A stretch of 64,000 nt of DNA from Rhodopseudomonas faecalis (GCF_003217325.1 NZ_QJTI01000003.1:124001-188000); one strand, 5' to 3'. Counted from the stretch's first letter, positions 35,785 through 44,806 are shown. Numbers and translations: made by a program. The notes: generated by a model not told the origin, from the letters alone.

Positions 35785-36768
35785 TTAAAAATGCGCGGTC
35801 AGCCGCAGCAAGGCCTGATGACGCTCAAAATTGCTGAGATCGAGCGCGCGCGGATCATCGAGCGCCTTGCCCGCGGCCTGAATGTTCCAGCTGCCGGACA
35901 GCCCGACATTCTTGGCGAGCGCGATGGAAAAGGTCGGCCCGACATAGAAGGCGGCGCCCTTCTGCCGATCGAGGCCGCAGCCATCAAAGGCCTGCAGATA
36001 GCGCGCTTCCACACCAAACAGCACCGATGGGAAGAATTTGTAGGAAACCGCCGTGCTGATCATCAGATCGGAATCATGCGACCACGGATTGCCGCCGCGC
36101 AGCTGCGAGGCGCCGACGATGTAGCCGACATTGAGTGCACTAAACAGCTTGTTGGGAACCCATTCTTTATCCATCAGCGCCGACAGCACCGCGCCATAGC
36201 CTTCGATGCGGCGGCCGCTGACGTCATCGATGCGGCTAACGATCGGCTCGAAATTGAGCGTGAAGCCGAACGGCGCAACGTGGCGGTCGAGCAGCTTGTA
36301 GCGGATTTCGACCGACGCTTCGTGAATGCCGATCGCGTTGCGATCCTCAAGCTCCGGCACGCCGCTGATATTGTGGGTGCCGAGCGTGAAGCCCGGCGCC
36401 ACCCGCAGATTGTCGGTCAGCGTGTATTTGAAATGGGTGTGGGTCGCGGTGGTGAGATAATAGCCGGACCGCTTGCCGATGCCGCTGAAGGTTTCCAACT
36501 CCAGCTCGAATTCGCCCTTTTCGCCGATGTCCGATCCCATCGTCATGCCGAAAATATGCTCGGTATCGATTTCGTCATGATCGGCGGCGGGAAGCGGCTT
36601 GCCAGCCGTGGCAGCGGCCGCGCGCGCCTCAGCGCTTGAGACCCGTGGCAGATCGCCGGCCTGCGCCGTCGGCATCAGGGCGACGCTCAACAGCGCCGCC
36701 AGCGGCCATGCGGATGCGCCTTGCTGCGCGCTGCGGCTGCGCCGGACGGCGTGGACCTGAAATGACAT
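35785..36768 (-). CDS. Outer-membrane beta-barrel-like protein, paralogue 2 (327 aa)
   Basis: Paralogue of the product of 28129-29127. Shared features are DTEHIFGMTMGSDIG followed by a Glu/Leu stretch, DNLRVAPGFTLGTHNISGVP, GVEARYLQAFDG, ALAKNVGLSGSWNIQAAGKA and the C-terminal FERHQALLRLTAHF ending in Phe. The signal peptide runs to about residue 37 (VALMPTAQAGD). The leader TCATTGGGGGGTGAATG is nearly identical to that of paralogue 1. It lies 164 bases upstream of the adaptor gene on the same strand and probably heads that operon. The fold does not resemble TolC, so it is unlikely to replace CzcC directly. Confidence 0.75.
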   Translation of the reverse strand: MSFQVHAVRRSRSAQQGASAWPLAALLSVALMPTAQAGDLPRVSSAEARAAAATAGKPLPAADHDEIDTEHIFGMTMGSDIGEKGEFELELETFSGIGKRSGYYLTTATHTHFKYTLTDNLRVAPGFTLGTHNISGVPELEDRNAIGIHEASVEIRYKLLDRHVAPFGFTLNFEPIVSRIDDVSGRRIEGYGAVLSALMDKEWVPNKLFSALNVGYIVGASQLRGGNPWSHDSDLMISTAVSYKFFPSVLFGVEARYLQAFDGCGLDRQKGAAFYVGPTFSIALAKNVGLSGSWNIQAAGKALDDPRALDLSNFERHQALLRLTAHF

Positions 36769-37084
36769 TCACCCCCCAATGATCCCGACTGGCGCGACCC
36801 ATGCCGTCATGCCTTCGCACCGCGCGCCGACATTGTCTTTACGGGGGACTTGGCAGGCAACTCAAGACTGCACGTCGGACGATCATCATACCATGATACC
36901 GCGATGTCGGCCTTGCTGTGGTCTCAGTCGAATGAGAGGGTGGCCTTTACCGGCGAGAATGCTATCTGCTCGCAGGCAATCGAGGGCTCGGCTCGATTGC
37001 ACAGGACAAGCCGACCGCGCTCAAGCCCCGCAGCGCGAACCATGTTGCAAGCCGGCGGCGGTCGACAATGCATGAGGGAATGAG
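36769..37084. other. Intergenic region between the outer-membrane gene and dps
   Basis: This 316-base divergent promoter region contains no convincing gene, repeat or binding palindrome that I can name. It must hold the promoters of both flanking genes. A GAGGGAATGAG segment before 37085 is the dps ribosome site. Confidence 0.5.
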
Positions 37085-37570
37085 ATGACGAAGAAGACCC
37101 CGGCGATCAACATCGGGATTCCGGAGGCGCAGCGCGCCAAGCTCGCGGAAGGGCTGTCGAAGCTGCTGGCCGACTCCTACACGCTCTATCTGATGACGCA
37201 CAATTTCCATTGGAACGTCACCGGGCCGATGTTCAACACGCTGCACGCGATGTTCATGGCGCAATACACCGAGCAGTGGACGGCGCTCGATGTGATTGCA
37301 GAGCGCATCCGCGCGCTCGGCTTTGCGGCCCCCGGCACCTACAAGGAATTTGTGAAGCTGGCGTCGATCGAAGAGGTCGAGGGCACCCCGAAGGCGATGG
37401 ACATGGTCCGCCATCTGGTCGCCGCGCAGGAAGCCACCGCGCGCACCGCGCGCGAGCTGTTCCCGCTCACCGAGGAAGCCAACGACCAGCCGACCGCTGA
37501 CCTTTTGACCCAGCGGCTCGACGTGCACGAAAAGACCGCCTGGATGCTGCGCAGCCTGCTCGAAGACTGA
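37085..37570 (+). CDS. dps: Dps family DNA-protection / ferritin-like protein (161 aa)
   Basis: Forms dodecamers that bind and oxidise iron with peroxide and protect DNA in stress. The ferroxidase-site motif THNFHWNVTGPMF (His42) is present, with the partner acidic residues in EQWTALDVIAERIRALG. The length is as expected. A four-helix ferritin fold is predicted by the pattern. GAGGGA lies 6 bases before the ATG. Oxidative-stress regulation (OxyR, Fur or Irr) is likely from the family but no site could be identified. A terminator follows. Confidence 0.95.
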   Translation: MTKKTPAINIGIPEAQRAKLAEGLSKLLADSYTLYLMTHNFHWNVTGPMFNTLHAMFMAQYTEQWTALDVIAERIRALGFAAPGTYKEFVKLASIEEVEGTPKAMDMVRHLVAAQEATARTARELFPLTEEANDQPTADLLTQRLDVHEKTAWMLRSLLED

Positions 37571-37595
37571 CGCGCGCCAGCCAAGAACCAGCCGC

Positions 37596-37638
37596 ACGCC
37601 CGTCGCCTGATCAAGCAGGCGGCGGGCGTTGCCGTTTT
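37596..37638 (+). terminator. Terminator between dps and the convergent DMT gene
   Basis: A 14-bp stem with one G-T pair (37596-37609 ACGCCCGTCGCCTG with 37616-37629 CAGGCGGCGGGCGT) is followed by TGCCGTTTT. Confidence 0.8.
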
Positions 37639-37642
37639 AACG

Positions 37643-38539
37643 CTAATGGCGCAGCGCCAGCGCCACGCCGCCGAGCGTCACCGCCAGCGCCAGCAACTCG
37701 CGCAACCCGATCGGCTCGGCCAGCATCGCCGCAGCCGCCAGCACGCCGACCACCGGCACCAGCAGCGTGCCGATCGAGGCGGTCGCCGCTGGCAGCCGTT
37801 CCAAAGCTGCGAACCAGCACACATAACAGACGCAGAACTGCACGAAGGTCAGATAGGCCATCGACGCCCAGCCGCGCGGCGACAGCGCCGCGAAATGCGG
37901 CTGCTCGATTGCCAGCCCGACGATCACCACCGGCACGCAGCCGATCCCGACCTGCCATGCCGTCAGCGCGATCGGCTGCAAGGTCAGCGGAAAGCGCTTG
38001 GTCAGCACGGTGCCGAACGCCACGCCGATCGCACCGGCAAGCGCGAACAGAATGCCGGGCAGTTTTTCAAGACTGACACTGATCCCGCCGCCGCCGAGCA
38101 GCACGCAAATGCCGGTGAGCGCCACCAGCAAAGCGAGGCCGCGCACCACCGACACGGTCTCGCCGAGCAGCGGCCAGGCCAGCAGTGCCACCCAGACCGG
38201 AATGGTGATCGCCAGCACCGCGGCATCGCTGGCCTTCAGCCACACCAGCGCCAGCCCCATGAACGCGACCCAGCCGCCGATATTGAGCATCGACACCAGG
38301 ATCAGCCGCCCCCATAGCGGTTTCGGCACCGTGAGGCGCTGGCCGCGGTGATGCGCGATCAACGCCAGCGCCGCGGCGCCGACCAGCCCAGCAAGGCCGC
38401 GCGACGACAATGGCGGCACTTCGCTGAGCAGCTGCTTCATGATCGGGAAGTTGAGGCCCCATCCCACGGAGGCGATCGCGAGGAACAAAAAGCCAAGCGG
38501 CGCGATGCGGCCGCGTCCGGCCTCGCTGAGGATGGTCAT
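37643..38539 (-). CDS. EamA/DMT superfamily transporter (298 aa)
   Basis: An inner-membrane permease of the drug/metabolite transporter group, with ten predicted helices in two EamA repeats (APLGFLFLAIASVGWGLNFP opens the first; LEKLPGILFALAGAIGVAFG opens the second). Family members export amino acids or other metabolites; the substrate here is unknown. The ATG at 38539 gives MTILSEAGRGRIAPLG with GGCGGAA 8 bases upstream; the longer frame up to 39001 lies across the divergent gene and was rejected. Confidence 0.85.
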   Translation of the reverse strand: MTILSEAGRGRIAPLGFLFLAIASVGWGLNFPIMKQLLSEVPPLSSRGLAGLVGAAALALIAHHRGQRLTVPKPLWGRLILVSMLNIGGWVAFMGLALVWLKASDAAVLAITIPVWVALLAWPLLGETVSVVRGLALLVALTGICVLLGGGGISVSLEKLPGILFALAGAIGVAFGTVLTKRFPLTLQPIALTAWQVGIGCVPVVIVGLAIEQPHFAALSPRGWASMAYLTFVQFCVCYVCWFAALERLPAATASIGTLLVPVVGVLAAAAMLAEPIGLRELLALAVTLGGVALALRH

Positions 38540-38635
38540 TGGGTGTTTCCGCCAGTTGTTTTCTTGCACGATGGCGAAGAATCGCGGCGCGCGCCACTGG
38601 AAAGCGCTGGCGCCGACCGATAGAAAATTACGGTC

Positions 38636-39643
38636 ATGCCTCGCGATGATCGTTCGAATCCGATGAGTGCAGCGTGGGATTATCAGGCACCGCGCTGGTT
38701 GCCGGGCGGCCATGCCCAGACCATCTGGCCGGCGCTGTTTGCGCGGCCCTATCGCCGCGAAGCGCCGCATTATCAGCGCGAGCGCTGGCAGGCCCCGGAT
38801 GGCGACTTCATCGATGTCGATCACTTCGGCTGCACGGCGGGCGCGCCGTGGCTGGTGCTGTTCCACGGCCTCGAAGGCAGTTCGTCGAGCCACTATGCCA
38901 TCGCGTTCGCGCGGGAAGCGCAGGCGCGCGGCTGGAATTTCAGCGTGCCGCATTTCCGCGGCTGTTCTGGCGAGCCCAATCTGGCGCCGCGCAGCTATCA
39001 TTCCGGCGATTTCGCCGAGATCGACTGGATGCTCGCGCGCATCCGCGAACGCGCCGCCGCGCCGGTGCTGGCAGCGGGCGTGTCGCTCGGCGGCAATGCG
39101 CTGCTGCGCTGGGCCGAAGAAGCCGGCGACCGTGCCGCCGCCACCGCGCGCGCCATCGCCGCCATCTCAGCGCCGCTTGATCTGACCGCGGCCGGCGCGG
39201 CGATCGACAGCGGTTTTAACCGCATCGCCTATGCGCGGCATTTCCTGCGCACCATGAAGCCGAATGCGCTGCAGAAATGGCAGCGCCATCCGGGGCTGTT
39301 CGACCGCGACCGGATGATGGCGGCGACCACGCTGCGCGCGTTCGATGATTGCTTCACCGCGCCGCTGCATGGCTTTGCCGGCGTCGATGATTATTGGCGA
39401 CGCGCCTCGGCCAAGCCGCATCTGCACACGATCCGGATTCCGGCGCTGGTGCTGAACGCCCGCAACGATCCGTTCGTGCCGGCGGCCTCGCTGCCCAGTG
39501 CCAATGAGGTTGGCGGCTACGTCACGCTATGGCAACCCGACAATGGCGGCCATGTCGGCTTTGCTTCCGGGCGCTGGCCGGGCCATGTCCACGCCATGCC
39601 GAACGCGGTCAGCGACTGGCTGGCCGCCGCGTGGGCGAGCTAA
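38636..39643 (+). CDS. YheT-like alpha/beta hydrolase (335 aa)
   Basis: A cytoplasmic hydrolase of the YheT/EMB8 group. Opening motif: APRWLPGGHAQTIWPALFARP; oxyanion and nucleophile: LFHGLEGSSSSHYA and GVSLGGNALLRW; acid and His: LNARNDPFVP and NGGHVGFASG. Activity is unknown; relatives are putative esterases. A start at 38663 (MSAAWDYQAP) is an alternative. The gene ends in a four-base overlap with the convergent diguanylate cyclase gene: their stop codons interlock at 39640-39643. Confidence 0.86.
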   Translation: MPRDDRSNPMSAAWDYQAPRWLPGGHAQTIWPALFARPYRREAPHYQRERWQAPDGDFIDVDHFGCTAGAPWLVLFHGLEGSSSSHYAIAFAREAQARGWNFSVPHFRGCSGEPNLAPRSYHSGDFAEIDWMLARIRERAAAPVLAAGVSLGGNALLRWAEEAGDRAAATARAIAAISAPLDLTAAGAAIDSGFNRIAYARHFLRTMKPNALQKWQRHPGLFDRDRMMAATTLRAFDDCFTAPLHGFAGVDDYWRRASAKPHLHTIRIPALVLNARNDPFVPAASLPSANEVGGYVTLWQPDNGGHVGFASGRWPGHVHAMPNAVSDWLAAAWAS

Positions 39644-40791
39644 GCGGAGAGACGCTGGACGACGGCGCCCGGCCCGTCGTCGACATAATCGCCCCAATTC
39701 CAGCAGCCGCCACCGGCGCGCTTGGCGACATAGAGCGCATGATCGGCCTGATCGAGCACCGCTTCGATGCAGGTCGCGGCCAGCGCTTTATGATCGGTGA
39801 CGATCACGCCGGCCGACGCGCCGATCCGCAAGGATAGCCCGATCACGTGGAACGGCAGCGACAGCGCGGTGATTGCGTTGCGCGCCAGCGTCGCGGCTTC
39901 GTCACGCCCGCTCTGGCCGGGGTGCACATATTGCAACAGCATGAATTCGTCGCCGCCAAACCGCGCCGCGAGGCCGCGTTCGGCCACGCATTGCCGCAGC
40001 CGCGTGGCGACCTGGCGCAGCAGTTCATCGCCGGTGAGATGGCCATGCTTGTCATTGATCGGCTTGAAGCCGTCGAGATCGATGGCGACGATAGTGAAGT
40101 GACCGGTCGCGCCGCCGAGCGCCGACAGGAACGCCGCGCGGTTCGGCAGGCCGGTCAGAAAATCCTGATTGGCGCGCTGCGCCAGCGCCTGCCTGGACTC
40201 CAGCCGCTCGATGAAGGCCGAGCTGAGATGGCGCGATGCCTCCTGCATCGTGGTCCAGAACAGCACCACCAGCACCGCACCGACCTTGAACTGAATTTCC
40301 GGCTGCCACAGCGCGGTCACCAGGATCGGCGCCAGCATCAAGCCCGAGGTCAGCGACACCACCCAGGGCCGCACCGCGGCGCGCGACACCATGCCGACGC
40401 AGAACGACATCGACAGGCCGAACGCCAGCCAGGCGCCCGGCAGATCGCCGATCTGCAGCGCACGTGATGCCAACAGCCCCAGCACCGAGCCGAACGACGC
40501 CGCGCCGATGCCGTATACCCGCTCCCAATAAACCACCTGGCGGTCGCTGAGCGCCGCGCGCCGCGGATAGCGCCACAGGCTAAGGAGACGCCCGGCCCCG
40601 ATCACCACGATCAACACCGCCGTCAGCGCATAGACCGGGTCGGGCGTCACCAGCGTGAGGGTCACGGCCACGATCGCCGAGGTGACACACAGCGCCAGCA
40701 CCTGAGGGAAGGCAGTATAAAGCAGGTCGACCAGTTCGCGGCGAACGGTCGGATGGGCGCTTTGCGGCTCTGACAAGACCTGGCGGTTCAT
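39640..40791 (-). CDS. Membrane-bound diguanylate cyclase (383 aa)
   Basis: Makes cyclic di-GMP from two GTP. The N-terminal half has about six membrane helices (VLALCVTSAIVAVTLTLV and following) acting as an unknown sensor. After a helical linker (RQALAQRANQDFLTGLPNRAAFL) comes the GGDEF domain with the intact catalytic motif FGGDEFMLL at residues 278-286. The inhibitory RxxD site expected five residues before GGDEF is not present (ERGLAAR there), so product inhibition is probably absent. No EAL domain follows. It stands alone and converges on the YheT-like gene. Confidence 0.92.
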   Translation of the reverse strand: MNRQVLSEPQSAHPTVRRELVDLLYTAFPQVLALCVTSAIVAVTLTLVTPDPVYALTAVLIVVIGAGRLLSLWRYPRRAALSDRQVVYWERVYGIGAASFGSVLGLLASRALQIGDLPGAWLAFGLSMSFCVGMVSRAAVRPWVVSLTSGLMLAPILVTALWQPEIQFKVGAVLVVLFWTTMQEASRHLSSAFIERLESRQALAQRANQDFLTGLPNRAAFLSALGGATGHFTIVAIDLDGFKPINDKHGHLTGDELLRQVATRLRQCVAERGLAARFGGDEFMLLQYVHPGQSGRDEAATLARNAITALSLPFHVIGLSLRIGASAGVIVTDHKALAATCIEAVLDQADHALYVAKRAGGGCWNWGDYVDDGPGAVVQRLSA

Positions 40792-41213
40792 GCGGCCACC
40801 ATTGCAGCCAGTTCCTAATAGCCGTTTCCCGACGCTCCTCGTGACGGTGCTCGGTTAGGGATTGGGCTAATTGTCCGTTAATCGGATCGATTTCGAGGCA
40901 TTTTCGGTGGAAAATGGCAGCAATTTGGTGCCCCGCGCCCCACGCGGCCCTGCTCTGCGTAACAGCATGCCGCAATAATCGATCGTGAGACGGGGCCGGT
41001 TGCGTAATTTTTTTCCTCGGCAAATCAGTAAATTAGACGGATATTTCGCGGTCGTTGAGGCTCTGAAAGCCCCGTTGCAACGCTCCGTTATGCAGAGCCG
41101 GGACAGCAGCTCCGCCGTTGGTTGGATGGACCCTCAGGCGGAACCGATTACAGCAGACCGATCAATCGGTTCACCGTTATCCGTTTCGTTCGCGCGCCAG
41201 GAGCAATTCCCGC
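40792..41213. other. Intergenic region between the cyclase and CoA-transferase genes
   Basis: A 422-base divergent gap. It contains an A/T-rich patch around 41004-41048 (GTAATTTTTTTCC, AAATCAGTAAATTAG) that could include promoter elements, but I see no gene, repeat or clear binding site. Confidence 0.45.
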
Positions 41214-42773
41214 ATGTCGATCTCGTCCCGTGTTCTCCATCCGCAATTGCGTTCCAAGATCATGACCGCGGCAGATGCCGCGGCATTGATCCCGTCCGGC
41301 GCTACTGTCGGCATGAGCGGCTTCACTGGAGCGGGCTATCCCAAACTGCTGCCGCTGGCGCTGGCAGAACGCATCAACGCCCATCACGCCCGCGGCCAGA
41401 AGTTCAAGCTCAATGTTTGGACCGGCGCGTCCACGGCGCCGGAGCTGGATGGCGCGCTCGCCAAGGTCGACGGCATCGAATTGCGGCTGCCCTATCAATC
41501 CGACCCGACCTGCCGCAAGCGCATCAATGCCGGGCGGATGGACTATATCGACATCCATCTGTCCCATGTCGCGCAGCACGTCTGGTTCGGCTTTCTCGGC
41601 AAGCTCGACGTCGCGATCGTCGAAGTCGCCGGCATTCGCGAGGATGGCAGCCTGATTCCGTCGTCCTCGGTCGGCAACAACAAGACCTGGCTCGACCTTG
41701 CCGATAAGGTGATCCTGGAAGTCAATTCGTGGCAGGACATCCGCCTCGAAGGCATGCACGACATCTATTACGGCACGCAGCTGCCGCCGCATCGCAAGCC
41801 GATTCCGATTTTGGAATCGGGCGATCGCATTGGCGAAAAGTATCTGCGCTGCGACCCCTCCAAGATCGTCGCGGTGGTCGAGACCAACCTGCCGGACCGC
41901 AATTCGGCGTTCAACGCCCCGGACGAAAACTCGCAGGCGATCGCCGGCCACATCCTGGAATTCCTCAGCCATGAGGTGAAGAAGGGCCGGCTGCCGGAGA
42001 ATCTGCTGCCGCTGCAATCGGGCGTCGGCAACGTCGCCAATGCGGTGATGGCCGGCCTCGAAGACGCTCCATTCGAGAACCTCACCGCCTACACCGAAGT
42101 GATGCAGGACGGCATGCTGCACCTGCTGCGCAAGGGCAAGCTGATCCATGCCTCCGCCACAGCGCTGTCGCTCAGCCCCGAGGGTTATGACGAGTTCACC
42201 AGCAACCTGGACTTCTACCGCGAGCGGCTGGTGCTGCGTCCGCAGGAGATTTCCAACCACCCCGAAGTGATCCGCCGGCTCGGCGTGATTGCGATGAACG
42301 GGCTGATCGAGGCCGACATCTACGGCAACGTCAACTCGACCCACATCATGGGCACCAGCATCATGAACGGCATCGGCGGCTCGGGCGACTTCGCCCGCAA
42401 CAGCTTCCTGTCGTTCTTCATGACGCCGTCGGCGGCCAAGGGCGGCAAGATCTCGTGCATCGTGCCGATGGCATCGCATGTCGATCACACCGAGCACGAC
42501 GTGCAGGTGATCGTCACCGAACAGGGCCTGGCCGATTTGCGCGGCCTGAGCCCGAAGGCGCGCGCCAAGGTCATCATCCAGAACTGCGCGCATCCGACCT
42601 TCCGGCCGGCGCTTAAGGAATACTACAAGCGCGCGCTGGAATATTCGCCGGGTCTGCACACGCCGCATATCATTGATGAAGCGCTCGGCTTCCTGCCGAA
42701 CTGGATGGCCAACAAGGCCGCGCGCGAAGCCTGGCGTGAAGACGCGGTGATCCAGGCCGACGTCTGGCGCTAA
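41214..42773 (+). CDS. Acetyl-CoA hydrolase/transferase family protein, succinyl-CoA:acetate CoA-transferase type (519 aa)
   Basis: A class I CoA-transferase that moves CoA between acyl groups, probably succinyl-CoA to acetate. Visible features: GMSGFTGAGYPK near the N-terminus, LQSGVGNVANAVMAGLEDAPFENL, the catalytic Glu context LTAYTEVMQDGMLHLL, and HIMGTSIMNGIGGSGDFARN, with VTEQGLADLRGLSPKARAK towards the end. The start at 41214 gives MSISSRVLHPQLRSK with AGGAG 10 bases upstream. It stands alone with two hairpins after it. It would allow acetate activation or balancing of the TCA pool. Confidence 0.88.
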   Translation: MSISSRVLHPQLRSKIMTAADAAALIPSGATVGMSGFTGAGYPKLLPLALAERINAHHARGQKFKLNVWTGASTAPELDGALAKVDGIELRLPYQSDPTCRKRINAGRMDYIDIHLSHVAQHVWFGFLGKLDVAIVEVAGIREDGSLIPSSSVGNNKTWLDLADKVILEVNSWQDIRLEGMHDIYYGTQLPPHRKPIPILESGDRIGEKYLRCDPSKIVAVVETNLPDRNSAFNAPDENSQAIAGHILEFLSHEVKKGRLPENLLPLQSGVGNVANAVMAGLEDAPFENLTAYTEVMQDGMLHLLRKGKLIHASATALSLSPEGYDEFTSNLDFYRERLVLRPQEISNHPEVIRRLGVIAMNGLIEADIYGNVNSTHIMGTSIMNGIGGSGDFARNSFLSFFMTPSAAKGGKISCIVPMASHVDHTEHDVQVIVTEQGLADLRGLSPKARAKVIIQNCAHPTFRPALKEYYKRALEYSPGLHTPHIIDEALGFLPNWMANKAAREAWREDAVIQADVWR

Positions 42774-42782
42774 CGCGCCCTC

Positions 42783-42814
42783 AAATCGCTGGCGTATCGC
42801 CGCGCCAGCGATTT
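42783..42814 (+). terminator. Hairpin after the CoA-transferase gene
   Basis: A perfect 12-bp stem (42783-42794 AAATCGCTGGCG with 42803-42814) lies 9 bases past the stop. It has no T-run and is followed by a second, T-run-bearing hairpin. Confidence 0.7.
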
Positions 42815-42830
42815 CCGATCTCGTTCGCAG

Positions 42831-42868
42831 AGCGTGCAGCCGCAGGGCTGCGCGCTCTTTGTTTTTCA
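42831..42868 (+). terminator. Second hairpin with T-rich tail after the CoA-transferase gene
   Basis: An 11-base stem with one G-T pair (42831-42841 AGCGTGCAGCC with 42846-42856) is followed by CTTTGTTTTTC. Together with the previous hairpin it makes a tandem stop. Confidence 0.75.
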
Positions 42869-43015
42869 ACCGAGTTACGCGAAGCGATCAGAATTCAATC
42901 GAAGCTGCTGGAAAACCGCCAAGGAAATTTCACGGCGCCTGCTCATGATCAACGTCAACAGCCCGCGCGCGCATGGGGTGCCGCGGAGCGACGCTGACGA
43001 ATGACGAGGACGGTG

Positions 43016-44014
43016 ATGAAAGCTTGCGATGTGATGTCGACTCACGTGATCGCGGTGCGGCCGGAGACGCCGGCGCGGGCGGTGGCCGAAACGCTGCTGA
43101 AACACGGCATCAGCGGCGTTCCGGTGGTCAATGCCGATGGTGCGCCGCTCGGCGTGATCAGCGAGGGCGATCTGATGCCGCGCGATGTCGCCGAGCGCGA
43201 AGCGCGGCGCGAACAATGGCTGAGCATGTTGTCGCACGGCCAGGACGTCGGCTCCGATTATCTCGAACTGCTGACCGATGATGATCGCTCGGCCAGCGAA
43301 ATCATGAGCGCCCCGGCGGTCACCATCGAGGCCGACGCCGAATTGCTGGAAATTGCCGGGCTGTTGTCGGCAAACCGCATCAAGCGGCTGCCGGTGATGC
43401 GCAACGGCAAGCTCGCCGGCATCGTCAGCCGCGCCGATCTGGTGCGCGCCGTGGTGCAGTCGGAAGCCGATGCCATCACGGCAGCGGCGCAGGTCAGCCG
43501 CAACGGCGATGGCTGGCCGGTCGCCTCGGCGCGGCTGGAAGCCCTGACCGCGCCGCCGGCACAGCCCGAACCGGCAGCGGCCGCCCCCGCGGGCGGGCTG
43601 TCGGCGGCCGGCTTCCACGATCTTGTCTCCCATCATGAACAACAGCTGCTGCAACAGCGCGAACAGGAGCGGCTGCGCGCCGCGCAACAGCAGCACAAGG
43701 ACGCACAGGATTTTCTGGCCAATCAGCTCACCGAAGAAGCCTGGCAGCAGATGCTCGCCAATGCCCGCGCCGCGGCGCTGCGCGGCGAGGAAGAGAGCCT
43801 GATGCTGCGCTTCCCCGCCGAAGTGTGCCGCGATCACGGCCGCGCCATCAACGCCCCGGACCCGGCCTGGCCGGAAACGCTGCGCGGCATGGCGTCCGAG
43901 GTGTTTTTGCGCTGGCGCTCCGAGCTGCGGCCGCAGGGCTTTGCCCTGCATGCCCGCGTTGTCGAATTCCCGAACGGCATCCCCGGCGATATCGGCCTGT
44001 TCCTGGCCTGGTAG
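43016..44014 (+). CDS. Tandem CBS-domain protein with an extra C-terminal domain (332 aa)
   Basis: Two CBS domains (residues about 4-60, VMSTHVIAVRPETPARAVAE; and 95-150, IMSAPAVTIEADAELLEIAG) form a Bateman module that binds adenine nucleotides. The tail differs from simple CBS proteins: a Pro/Ala linker, a Gln/Glu-rich coiled-coil stretch (LVSHHEQQLLQQREQERLRA) and a C-terminal domain of about 100 residues with no motif I recognise. The start at 43016 has GAGG 6 bases upstream. It is probably cytoplasmic and regulatory; its partner is unknown. Confidence 0.82.
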   Translation: MKACDVMSTHVIAVRPETPARAVAETLLKHGISGVPVVNADGAPLGVISEGDLMPRDVAEREARREQWLSMLSHGQDVGSDYLELLTDDDRSASEIMSAPAVTIEADAELLEIAGLLSANRIKRLPVMRNGKLAGIVSRADLVRAVVQSEADAITAAAQVSRNGDGWPVASARLEALTAPPAQPEPAAAAPAGGLSAAGFHDLVSHHEQQLLQQREQERLRAAQQQHKDAQDFLANQLTEEAWQQMLANARAAALRGEEESLMLRFPAEVCRDHGRAINAPDPAWPETLRGMASEVFLRWRSELRPQGFALHARVVEFPNGIPGDIGLFLAW

Positions 44015-44032
44015 CGGCGTCCCCAGCCCCGT

Positions 44033-44806
44033 TCACGCAACGATATGGAAGCCGCGATCGGCATAGCTGACCGAGCCGGTCAGCGGGACCGCGGCATCGC
44101 TGGCGAGGAAGGCGGCCACCTGGCCGATTTCCTCGATCGAGGTCAGCTGATGGGCCGGGGTGCGCTCGCGCACCCGGTCGAGCAGTTCATCGAAACGACC
44201 AATGCCTGACGCGGCGCGGGTCTTCACCGGCCCGGCCGATAGCGAATGCACATGGATGCGCTGCGGCGCGAGGTCGGCGGCCAGCGTGCGCACCGTGGCC
44301 TCCAGCGCCGCCTTGACCGGCCCCATGACGTTGTAGTGCTCGACCACGCGCTCGGCGCCGAAAAAGCTGACGGTCTGCAGACTGCCGCCCTCCGCCATCA
44401 GCGGCACCGCCAGCCTCGCCATCCGGATGAACGAGTGGCAGGAAATATCCATCGCCATCGCAAAGCCTTCCGCAGAACAATCGACCAGCTTGGCCTGCAG
44501 ATCCTCGCGCGGCGCGAATGCGATCGAGTGCAGCAGGAAATCGAGCCGGCCCCATTCACGCGTCAGCCGCTCGAACACCGCTTCCAATTCGCCCGGCACC
44601 CGCACATCGCAGGGCACGATAATCGGCGCCTGCAGCGCTTCGGCGAGCGGCCGGACGAACGGTTCTGCTTTCGCGTTCAGATAGGTGATGGCAAGCTCGG
44701 CACCTGCGGCGCGAAACGCCTGCGCGCAGCCGGTGGCGATCGAATGCTCGTTGGCGATCCCGACCACCAGACCGCGTTTGCCGGCAAGATTGACAAGGGA
44801 GGGCAT
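44033..44806 (-). CDS. fabI: FabI-like enoyl-ACP reductase (257 aa)
   Basis: An NAD(P)H-dependent short-chain reductase that saturates trans-2-enoyl-ACP in fatty acid synthesis. The cofactor motif is GLVVGIANEHSIATGCAQAF, a variant of the FabI type. The catalytic Tyr-x6-Lys is intact (EHYNVMGPVK). The ending PLTGSVSYADRGFHIVA resembles FabI, but SYADRG replaces the usual YVDGG. The start at 44806 gives MPSLVNLAGKRG. Alphaproteobacteria often carry more than one FabI, and this one may have a specialised role. It converges on the CBS gene, 18 bases between the stops. Confidence 0.78.
   Translation of the reverse strand: MPSLVNLAGKRGLVVGIANEHSIATGCAQAFRAAGAELAITYLNAKAEPFVRPLAEALQAPIIVPCDVRVPGELEAVFERLTREWGRLDFLLHSIAFAPREDLQAKLVDCSAEGFAMAMDISCHSFIRMARLAVPLMAEGGSLQTVSFFGAERVVEHYNVMGPVKAALEATVRTLAADLAPQRIHVHSLSAGPVKTRAASGIGRFDELLDRVRERTPAHQLTSIEEIGQVAAFLASDAAVPLTGSVSYADRGFHIVA

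Noticed and set aside
41148-42869. Long minus-strand frame antisense to the CoA-transferase gene
   Set aside because: Shadow of the real gene; composition is His/Arg/Asp-rich without motifs, as expected in GC-rich DNA.
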